The position numbers and the translations under genes were made by a program. From assembly GCA_002478145.1 (NCBI GenBank), contig DLMI01000045.1, positions 1-12,721 of the forward strand: a DNA stretch of 12,721 bases, read 5' to 3'. Every line of letters starts with the position of its first letter. Positions within the stretch are counted from its first letter, which is position 1. This document shows positions 7,137-12,721 of the stretch, piece by piece. A model generated the notes under the pieces. The model was not told where the DNA came from. It did not search any database and worked only from the letters and a program-made list of their open reading frames with translations. Source of the stretch: Acidobacteria bacterium UBA7540. GTDB lineage: Bacteria; Acidobacteriota; Terriglobia; UBA7540.

Positions 7137-7177
7137 CGTGACGGGCCGCAGCCTGTCGCTCCGGCGGCCAAATTCCG
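7137..7177 (+). repeat. Partial second part of the intergenic repeat, copy D'
   Basis: CGTGACGG (7137-7144) and CCGGCGGCCAAATTCCG (7161-7177) match the opening landmarks of copies B and C. Their position after copy D matches that of B after A. The core is missing because the SOD gene begins to the right at 7204, so this unit is truncated. Confidence 0.45.
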
Positions 7178-7203
7178 AACAAGACCGCGCTAGCCGCTGC
7201 TGC

Positions 7204-7821
7204 TTACTTGCTGGGCGCATCGTATCGCCGGTTGACTTCCTTCCAGTTCACCAGGTTCCACCAGGCGGCCACGAATTCGTTGCGGCGGTTCTGGTACTTG
7301 AGGTAGTAGGCGTGTTCCCACACGTCGATCACGAGGAGTGCCTGCTTGCCTTCGTTCACCGGATTGTCGTGCAGAGGCGTGGACGTGATTTCGAGCTTGC
7401 GGTTTCTATCCAACTGCAGCCACGCCCAGCCGGAGCCGAAGCGCCCCATGGCTGCGGCGGAGAACTTCTCTTTGAACGGGCCGAAGCCCCCGAAAGTCTT
7501 CTGAATTTCTTCGGCGAGTTTCCCGACGGGCTCACCGCCGGCGTTGGGCGCCATGATTTCCCAGTACAGGCTGTGGCTGAAGTGGCCTCCGCCGTTGTTG
7601 CGCACGGTCGTCCGGATCGCCTCAGGAACGATGGCGCAATAATCGGCCAACAACTCTTCGAGCGTCTTGCTGGCCAGTTCGGGCGCTTGCTCCAAAGCTT
7701 TGTTGAGATTCGTCACGTAGGCGGCGTGGTGCTTTCCGTGGTGGATCTCGACGGTCATCTTATCCATGAATGGTTCCAGGGCATCGTGAGCGTAGGGGAG
7801 TGGTGGAAGATTAAAGGGCAT
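7204..7821 (-). CDS. sodA: Fe/Mn-family superoxide dismutase
   Basis: Converts two superoxide ions to O2 and H2O2; 205 aa, normal length. The start at 7821 is supported by AAAGGAG 5 nt upstream, and the protein then opens [16 protein letters not shown] as SODs do. Metal ligands are His27 (EIHHGKHH), His83 ([11 protein letters not shown]), Asp166 and His170 (DVWEHAYY). NNGGGH is the manganese-type pattern, but the second-sphere position that is Gln146 in E. coli SodA is His151 here (PLHDNP), so metal choice is uncertain. The frame remains open 30 codons upstream to a TTG at 7911 and encodes a twin-arginine motif, so a longer exported form is possible. It lies 162 bp downstream of the catalase gene on the same strand, with a palindrome between them. 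Confidence 0.95.
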   Translation of the reverse strand: MPFNLPPLPYAHDALEPFMDKMTVEIHHGKHHAAYVTNLNKALEQAPELASKTLEELLADYCAIVPEAIRTTVRNNGGGHFSHSLYWEIMAPNAGGEPVGKLAEEIQKTFGGFGPFKEKFSAAAMGRFGSGWAWLQLDRNRKLEITSTPLHDNPVNEGKQALLVIDVWEHAYYLKYQNRRNEFVAAWWNLVNWKEVNRRYDAPSK

Positions 7822-7911
7822 AGTGTCTCCTTTGGTTTCAGAATTCAGTATGCGCAACGCCAGAGGGATTCCCCCGAGTGCGGCGAGAAACCCTCGGCGC
7901 GATGTCCTCAA
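7822..7911 (-). other. In-frame upstream extension of SOD with twin-arginine motif
   Basis: Thirty codons in frame with SOD, from a TTG, encode [20 protein letters not shown] and a short polar linker. SRRGFLA matches the Tat consensus S/T-R-R-x-F-L-K except at the last residue, and a short hydrophobic segment follows. No Ala-x-Ala cleavage site and no good ribosome binding site for the TTG are visible. Either a Tat-exported form is made at a low rate or this is a decaying signal sequence. Confidence 0.45.
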
Positions 7912-7941
7912 CTTAGTGCTTATTGTTTATCTCGTCATATA

Positions 7942-7960
7942 GTGCAGTCGATGACTGCAC
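7942..7960. promoter_or_regulatory. Perfect palindrome between catalase and SOD
   Basis: GTGCAGTCGATGACTGCAC: 8-bp arms around GAT, between the catalase stop and the SOD start. The lack of a T-run argues against a simple terminator. It could be a repressor or activator operator for sod, or an mRNA processing or stabilising hairpin. Confidence 0.45.
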
Positions 7961-7983
7961 GATTCTCTCTACGGAACGGGCGG

Positions 7984-10098
7984 TTATGCCAATGTTCGAA
8001 CGGACTTTTCCCGGTCCCATTGGCGTGTCTTTGCCGCAGCAATAAATGCGTCTTTGTCGTTGGTATCCACGACGCCCGCGTCTTGTCCGACATTCGCTAT
8101 TTTCAAAAGCACTTGGCCGCCTTTGTCGACGGCAATTGCCTTGAGATGAGCGAAAGCATCGCGCACAAAATCGATCGCGGCGCTTTCCATCGACAGTGCC
8201 TTTGCGCCTTCGTCGGAGAGGATGACGGCGACTGCGTCGAATAGCACAGAAGGGGTACCCGCCAGTTGTCCGTCAGCCGCCAGCATCGAGCCAGCGGCAA
8301 GCTTCACTCCCCCCACTTTGGGGGCGACGATCTTTACGGTAGCGCCCGCATCCGTCGCGGCCTTTTTAATCTTCTCGATAACAGCGCCGTCTGAACCATT
8401 CGCAATCAGGATGCCAATCGCGCGCCCCATGAGCGTCTCTTTCATCTTGCCGATGGTCTGCAATGCGGGCGAAGGCTCCATCTCCTGCACGGGCGCTGCC
8501 GCCACCGGCGCATCGGGAATTTTGTCGAACGCAAGACCCGCGGCGACTCGGTTGGCGAGGTCTTTTTCGATATGTCGCAGGTGACCGACGATCGCCTCAC
8601 GCACGTGCACATGTTCGACCTTGGAAAGCTCAAACACTAACGCCGAGGCGATGTGCGCCTGCTCATACGCGGTTTGGCTGAGATAGAACTGCCGCGCCTG
8701 GCTGTAGTGGTCGGCGAAGCTCTCGGCACGGATGCGGCCTTTCTTGCCTATTTCAGTTACCGCAGCGCTATGAAAGCCGTAAGCCGGCGTTTCGCGTGGC
8801 GAGTCTGCAGACAAGGAGTTGGGCTCATACGCAACACGGCCCGCCGGTTGCGCCATCTGCATGTGTCCGTCGCGTTGTTGGTTGGAGAACGGGCACTTGG
8901 GCGCGTTGATCGGGATCTGGTGGAAATTGGGCGAACCCAGGCGCGAAAGCTGCGTGTCGTGATAGGAAAATAAACGGCCTTGCAACAGTGGATCATTGGA
9001 GAAATCGATGCCTGGCACGACATGAGAAGGACAGTAAGCAACCTGTTCAGTTTCAGCGAAGAAATTGTCCGGCCAGCGATCCAGCACCATACGGCCGATC
9101 ACTTTCAAGGGCACCAGTTCTTCGGGTATCAGCTTGGTCGCGTCCAGATGATCGAACGGAAATCTGTCCGCTTCCCCCTGCGTGAATAGCTGAACCGCGA
9201 ATTCCCACTCGGGGAAATTACCCGCTGCGATGGCCTCGAACATATCGCGGCGGTGGAAGTCTTGATCAGCGCCGGAAATCTTGACGGCCTCATCCCAAAT
9301 GGTGGACTGCAAACCGAGCTTGGGACGCCAGTGGAATTTGACGAAGGTTGATTCGCCGGCATCGTTAATCAGCCGGAAACTATGCACACCAAAGCCTTCG
9401 ATCATGCGAAGCGAACGAGGTAGGGTGCGATCAGACATGATCCACATCACCATATGCATGGATTCAGGCGTGAGCGAAATGAAATCCCAGAATGTGTCGT
9501 GCGCGGTTGCCGATTGCGGAAAGCCGCGGTCGGGTTCCATTTTTACGGCATGGATGAGATCGGGGAACTTGATGGCATCCTGGATGAAGAAAACCGGGAT
9601 GTTATTGCCGACCAGGTCCCAGTTGCCTTCCTTAGTGTAAGACTTGACGGCAAACCCGCGTACGTCACGAGGGGTATCTACCGAGCCCGCGCCGCCTGCC
9701 ACGGTCGATATGCGAGTAAACACGGGTGTCTTCTCACCTACCTCGGTGAGTATCCTGGCGGTGGTGTATTGCTTCAACGAGGCGGTCAGCTCGAAGAATC
9801 CATGCGCGCCCGTCGCTCGCGCGTGAACGATGCGCTCGGGAATTCGCTCGTGATCGAAATGCGTGATTTTTTCGCGAAGGATGAAATCCTCCGAAAGCGT
9901 AGGGCCGCGCGGATTAGCCCTGAGCGAGTTTTGATTATCGGAAAGCGCGACGCCCTGGTTCGTGGTGAGCGCGGGGTGCTTTCCACCAGCGGTCTGGTGC
10001 AGCTCGCCGCCGGCAGCCAGTTGTGAGTCTCCGTTGGGAGCCGAGCCCTTTTCCTGTTTACGTTTTCCAGAATTACTCGTCGTCTTTTGTTTGCTCAT
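7984..10098 (-). CDS. katE: Large-subunit (HPII-type) haem catalase
   Basis: Breaks down H2O2 to water and O2 in the cytoplasm. The start at 10098 gives 704 aa ([12 protein letters not shown]), preceded by AAGGAGG 6 nt upstream; the open frame runs further to 10212 without such support. The N-terminal arm (about 1-45) is shorter than in E. coli HPII (753 aa in all). The core follows: ALTTNQGV (44-51), catalytic His92 ([11 protein letters not shown]), Asn166 ([10 protein letters not shown]), haem-ligand Tyr379 with Arg375 ([14 protein letters not shown]). The C-terminal flavodoxin/DJ-1-like domain covers about 555-700, the hallmark of the large clade-2 enzymes. HPII His392, which is crosslinked to the haem-ligand Tyr in E. 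coli, aligns with Cys356 here. The sod gene follows on the same strand, suggesting a shared oxidative-stress role, though the 162-bp gap allows separate control. Confidence 0.96.
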   Translation of the reverse strand: MSKQKTTSNSGKRKQEKGSAPNGDSQLAAGGELHQTAGGKHPALTTNQGVALSDNQNSLRANPRGPTLSEDFILREKITHFDHERIPERIVHARATGAHGFFELTASLKQYTTARILTEVGEKTPVFTRISTVAGGAGSVDTPRDVRGFAVKSYTKEGNWDLVGNNIPVFFIQDAIKFPDLIHAVKMEPDRGFPQSATAHDTFWDFISLTPESMHMVMWIMSDRTLPRSLRMIEGFGVHSFRLINDAGESTFVKFHWRPKLGLQSTIWDEAVKISGADQDFHRRDMFEAIAAGNFPEWEFAVQLFTQGEADRFPFDHLDATKLIPEELVPLKVIGRMVLDRWPDNFFAETEQVAYCPSHVVPGIDFSNDPLLQGRLFSYHDTQLSRLGSPNFHQIPINAPKCPFSNQQRDGHMQMAQPAGRVAYEPNSLSADSPRETPAYGFHSAAVTEIGKKGRIRAESFADHYSQARQFYLSQTAYEQAHIASALVFELSKVEHVHVREAIVGHLRHIEKDLANRVAAGLAFDKIPDAPVAAAPVQEMEPSPALQTIGKMKETLMGRAIGILIANGSDGAVIEKIKKAATDAGATVKIVAPKVGGVKLAAGSMLAADGQLAGTPSVLFDAVAVILSDEGAKALSMESAAIDFVRDAFAHLKAIAVDKGGQVLLKIANVGQDAGVVDTNDKDAFIAAAKTRQWDREKSVRTLA

Positions 10099-10763
10099 GA
10101 TCAACCTCCTTAGTGTGTAGCGCCAGCCTGCTGGCTGTTGTCGTGTCTTGTCAATTTCGACGGGCCGCTTCTCCTCCCGGATCATGCCGGTTCGGAGGGG
10201 GCACCGGGCCAAGTGCTTGCCCTTCCCCAGGACGGCGCGCAGTCGACCCTCTATTCCGTCGTTTTACCGTCGAAGTGTTCATCGTCTGCCTCCGCATCGG
10301 CGCGGGTATGACGGACAGCGCCGTCCCGATGATTCGGCGGTGCAGAAACCGGAATTCCCGCTCTTAAAAAGTGTATAGGGCTCACGACTAAGATGACTTT
10401 AAACCGAGGCTTCCCCTCTGTCTGAGCAATTTCGACCACATGTCAGAGCACTATTGAAATGACGAGCAAATCACCTCGGCGTACAAAGGCGGTGCGGGTT
10501 AATTCGAAATTACGGGAACGGGCGACCTGCCAGATCTGTCCAAACGCGGGAGTGAAATGTCATACCGAGGGAGCGAGCCTCTCGATCACTGATTCGGGAC
10601 ACACCAAAACACCGGATTTCTAGTTTCCCGTGCCAGGGGCAAAACACTACGACGCGCCAGCGCAACACGATGAAAGGGCGGCTCGCCGCATACAGAGGAA
10701 CCCGCCAAGGCTCACATGAACTTAAAGGCTTGCGAGCCCCCTAGACATGCCTGAAGAGAGCGA
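10099..10763. other. Gene-free region between divergent catalase and doxX
   Basis: About 665 bp with the promoters of two divergent genes presumably inside, but I could not find a good -10/-35 pair for either. A TTGACA on the minus strand (10154-10149) has no matching -10 box. GGAGCGA followed by CTCGATCAC (10570-10589) recurs just upstream of 11340. Small open frames here have no support. Confidence 0.5.
10122..10135. promoter_or_regulatory. Hairpin in the catalase leader
   Basis: GCCAGCCTGCTGGC has 6-bp arms around CT, ending about 24 bp upstream of the catalase start and just above its ribosome binding site. It could be an operator half or a leader hairpin. Chance is not excluded. Confidence 0.25.
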
Positions 10764-11234
10764 GTGACAACGATGAGCTCAATGGTTCGATTCTTCTTTA
10801 AACCGACGCAAGGCCCGCGCGCCATTTTGCTTGTCCGGCTTGCCGTAGGGCTGATCTTCACGACGCAAGGCATTCTCAAGTATATCGATCCCAATATGGG
10901 TGTCGTTCGTTTTACGAAGATTGGCTTTTCGCATCCGTATTTCACGGCGCACTTCGTTGGAATGTTTGAAATTGTGTGCGGTCTTCTGGTGTTGCTCGGA
11001 CTGTGGACTCGGGCAGCCGCCGTCCCTCTGTTGATTGTCATCACCACGGCGATTGCAACGACGAAAATTCCCGAGCTATTTCACGCGAATCAGGGCTTTT
11101 GGTACATGGTGAGTGACACGCGCACTGATTTTGCGATGCTTTGCTCGCTCGTTTTCCTGATTTCTGGCGGTGGTGGAGCGTTGTCGCTTGATGCGCCGCG
11201 CGGGCGAGAAAATATTTCAGGACCAATTGAATGA
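10764..11234 (+). CDS. DoxX-family membrane protein
   Basis: A 156-aa inner-membrane protein with four predicted transmembrane segments: about 20-41 (ILLVRLAVGLIFTTQGILKY), 62-80 (AHFVGMFEIVCGLLVLLGL), 84-102 and 123-140. The pattern LVRLAVGLIFTTQGILK and the FEIVCGLLVLLGLWTR segment are typical of the DoxX/DoxD-like family. DoxX is part of a membrane-associated oxidoreductase complex with SodA in M. tuberculosis, while related DoxD is a thiosulfate:quinone oxidoreductase subunit; the role here is unproven. The start may be the GTG at 10764 (GAGAG 3 nt upstream) or the ATG at 10773 three codons later. It is divergent from katE and leads into the barrel gene 105 bp downstream. Confidence 0.88.
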   Translation: MTTMSSMVRFFFKPTQGPRAILLVRLAVGLIFTTQGILKYIDPNMGVVRFTKIGFSHPYFTAHFVGMFEIVCGLLVLLGLWTRAAAVPLLIVITTAIATTKIPELFHANQGFWYMVSDTRTDFAMLCSLVFLISGGGGALSLDAPRGRENISGPIE

Positions 11235-11298
11235 GGAATGCGTTGAAGGCGATTCCAAAGAAGAAGTCGCTGATCACACCAGTGTGAGCGAAACCTGA

Positions 11299-11321
11299 CG
11301 CTCCGGCTCAACCACGGAGCG
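11299..11321 (+). terminator. Hairpin between doxX and the barrel gene
   Basis: CGCTCCG and CGGAGCG form a perfect 7-bp stem around a 9-nt loop. There is no T-run, so it may weaken rather than end transcription between the two genes, or serve in control of the downstream gene. Confidence 0.3.
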
Positions 11322-11339
11322 ACTCGAAAGCTCGATCAC

Positions 11340-12209
11340 ATGCTTCAAAGGGTGTATCATGATCTCCTTGAGAAAGCAGGAGCGTCAACGACGGTCATCA
11401 GTAATTGCTCAAAACTAGCGCTGTTCCTTCTCGTTATGCTGGCCGCTCCAAAGCTGTGGGCGCAAGGGCCTCCATTTCAGACCGACGATCCGACGCCGGT
11501 AGACCTTGGACATTACGAGGCTTATGTCTTCGGAGGCGTGGATGGCACTCCGGCGGAGATTGACCCGGCGGGTCCGGCATTTGAATTCAACTGGGGGGCT
11601 ATTCCGAACGTGCAGCTCCACGCGATTCTGCCCTTCGGGGCCATCTTGCCATCGAATAATCCTGTATATGCTCCGGGCGGAAAAGGCCCTAGCGCCTTTG
11701 GCCTGACGGACATGGAACTGGGCGTGAAGTACGGTTTCGTGAAGCAAACGAAGCACCGTCCGCAGATCGGCTCGTTCACCATGGTGGAGATTCCGAGCGG
11801 CAGTTATGCCAAGGGGCTCGGCGTAGGACGGGTGTGGTACAAACTACCCATTTGGGTACAAAAAGACTGGGGGCCTTGGAGTTTTGATGGCGGTATTGGA
11901 TACGCAATCGTCAAGCAATATCAGTATCGCAACTATATATATGGCGGATATCTGGTTAAACGGAAAATCAGCAAAAAGCTGGAACTGGCAGCTGAGGTCT
12001 TTTCTCACGCGCGAGAAGGTTTCGCTGCCCCTCAAACACAATCCTCGACGCTGATCGACGCAGGCGGTTATTACCACTTTAAGTACCCCGGTCTCCAATT
12101 GCTTTTCGCATACGGGCACTCTATCGCTGGGCAGACGGAGAACTACGCTTATCTTGGCCTCTACTGGACATGGGGGAAAGACGAAAAAAGACGACCGCCG
12201 GAGACGTGA
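11340..12209 (+). CDS. Phenol-MetA-type outer-membrane beta-barrel protein
   Basis: A 289-aa likely outer-membrane barrel of the MetA-pathway-of-phenol-degradation/transporter type (family by appearance). A signal peptide core LALFLLVMLAAPKLWAQ lies at about 26-42 after an unusually long 25-residue N-terminal stretch. Mature PPFQTDDPTPVDLGHYEAYV is the characteristic opening, followed by alternating aromatic/hydrophobic strands (NVQLHAILPFGAI, DMELGVKYGFV, RPQIGSFTMVEIP, GGIGYAIVKQY, KKLELAAEVFSH, LQLLFAYGHSI) and a final YAYLGLYWTWG strand. No internal start codon that would give a shorter N-terminus was found. The ribosome binding site at 11340 is weak. The substrate is unknown, and despite the family name phenol breakdown is not implied. 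Confidence 0.8.
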   Translation: MLQRVYHDLLEKAGASTTVISNCSKLALFLLVMLAAPKLWAQGPPFQTDDPTPVDLGHYEAYVFGGVDGTPAEIDPAGPAFEFNWGAIPNVQLHAILPFGAILPSNNPVYAPGGKGPSAFGLTDMELGVKYGFVKQTKHRPQIGSFTMVEIPSGSYAKGLGVGRVWYKLPIWVQKDWGPWSFDGGIGYAIVKQYQYRNYIYGGYLVKRKISKKLELAAEVFSHAREGFAAPQTQSSTLIDAGGYYHFKYPGLQLLFAYGHSIAGQTENYAYLGLYWTWGKDEKRRPPET

Positions 12210-12592
12210 TACCGTCTGGGCAACCACTCAAGAACGGATTCTATTGACTTGCAGCTTAGAGGGTAGTCTACAGCTCATCCTCACAAGGAGGAATTAGGAG
12301 AAATAATAAGTGGAAACCACGACACGGAGCTTCTGGATACCGCCGCTACTCACGGGATGCCTTCCGCCTGCGCCTCCTCTGCGAGGTTAGTCTGTGTGAC
12401 ACCGTTAAGTGCATTCTCGACATCCGAAAAAGCGGCGATCACCATCTTGTCCTCTATTTTCCTCGAAAGACCTGCTGACGGTCCATCAACTGATGTGACG
12501 AGGAAGGTGACAAGGTGCCGTGTAGCGAGTTCCGGGTAAGTCAGCGGCTTGAAATGCGGACTCGGGAAGACGCACTACGAGAAGGAAAACTC
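12210..12592. other. Probable decayed region upstream of the reductase fragment
   Basis: No intact gene. TTGACT (12244-12249) with TCTACA 17 bp on is a weak promoter candidate. Two strong ribosome-binding-like motifs, AAGGAGG (12285-12291) and AGGAG (12296-12300), precede a short GTG frame. Such good translation signals before broken frames suggest loss of a former gene. Confidence 0.35.
12310..12390 (+). CDS. Short ORF behind strong ribosome binding sites
   Basis: A 26-codon frame from GTG, with AGGAG 9 nt upstream. It encodes a Pro/Leu-rich peptide (TTRSFWIPPLLTGCLPPAPP). It could be the start of a gene that has been broken, a leader peptide, or chance. I recognise no family. Confidence 0.2.
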   Translation: METTTRSFWIPPLLTGCLPPAPPLRG

Positions 12593-12706
12593 ATGACCAC
12601 AGCCGCGCCGGTCACTCTGTCCAAACTCGTGAGCAGGCATGAAGTCGCGGAGCGCACGACCGCATTCCGCTTTGAAAAGCCATCGAACTGGACATTCAAG
12701 TGCTGA
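12593..12706 (+). pseudogene. N-terminal fragment of an FAD-binding (ferredoxin-reductase-type) oxidoreductase
   Basis: 37 codons, MTTAAPVTLSKLVSRHEVAE to NWTFKC, then TGA. The sequence KLVSRHEVAERTTAFRFEKP with WTFK matches the opening beta-strands of FAD-binding FR-type reductases. In those proteins an AGQ motif follows where this one stops. GAGAAGGA lies 6 nt upstream of the ATG, so translation initiation looks intact. The stop falls 15 bp before the window end, so a frameshift, a deletion or a sequencing error cannot be told apart here. Confidence 0.5.
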
Positions 12707-12721
12707 TTCCGATGAAGGTGG

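Larger units (their letters stand above)
6752..7203. other. Intergenic region between convergent genes, rich in repeats
   Basis: Between the ends of the plus-strand secreted protein and the minus-strand SOD. It contains repeat copy D, a partial copy D' and an inverted copy of the core. A minus-strand open frame spans much of it (6666-7220), but it has no supporting start signal or recognisable domain, so I do not call it. Confidence 0.55.

Noticed and set aside
7134..7144. CCCGTGACGGG as a terminator for the SOD gene
   Set aside because: The stem is short with a minimal loop and no T-run, and it falls within a repeat copy that explains it better.
6666..7220. A 184-codon minus-strand open frame across the convergent intergenic region
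   Set aside because: It overlaps both gene ends and the repeat copies, has no start signal, and no family was recognised.
7114..8244. A 376-codon plus-strand open frame opposite SOD and the catalase end
   Set aside because: It spans two well-supported minus-strand genes and the gap between them and shows no recognisable domain.
10149..10154. TTGACA on the minus strand as the catalase -35 box
   Set aside because: No acceptable -10 box lies 16-18 bp downstream.
10099..10212. A longer N-terminus for the catalase
   Set aside because: AAGGAGG sits 6 nt before the ATG at 10098, and the 38 extra codons do not resemble catalase sequence.
10490..10540. GGAAC...GTC as an ECF sigma promoter for doxX
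   Set aside because: The spacer is 18 bp and the surrounding bases do not fit the usual pattern. The match is too short to trust.

Overview
The window looks like chromosomal DNA of an Acidobacteriota-type Gram-negative soil bacterium. This is inference: GC-rich, widely spaced genes, many Sec signal peptides, an OmpA-like envelope protein, a secreted S9 peptidase and a phenol-MetA-type outer-membrane barrel whose 'PPFQTDDPTPV' start recalls Acidobacteriota homologues. No rRNA, plasmid, phage, transposase or CRISPR gene is visible.

Layout. 1-382 is gene-free and holds two units of a degenerate intergenic repeat. 383-2380 (minus) is an exported prolyl-oligopeptidase-family peptidase. 2381-3365 is gene-poor, with another repeat copy and hairpins. 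3366-5054 (minus) is a composite OmpA-domain protein. 5055-5428 is a two-way promoter region with a decayed tRNA-Ala(UGC)-like sequence between the promoters. 5429-6751 (plus) is a secreted protein of unknown function behind a near-consensus promoter. 6752-7203 again holds the repeat family. 7204-10098 (minus) carries a large HPII-type catalase followed by an Fe/Mn superoxide dismutase. 10099-10763 is a gene-free divergent region. 10764-12209 (plus) carries a DoxX-family membrane protein and the MetA-type barrel. 12210-12721 looks decayed and ends with a 37-codon fragment of an FAD-binding reductase.

How the genes may work together. The clearest functional group is oxidative defence: SOD makes H2O2 from superoxide and catalase removes it. 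The divergent doxX may belong to the same programme, since DoxX joins SodA in a membrane-associated complex in Mycobacterium tuberculosis. In the same frame upstream of the SOD start is a twin-arginine motif (SRRGFLA), so a second, exported SOD form is possible. The other intact genes serve the envelope or periplasm.

I found no convincing new multi-gene system. The most unusual items are the composite intergenic repeat, the tRNA-Ala relic, the two possible SOD starts and the OmpA fusion architecture.
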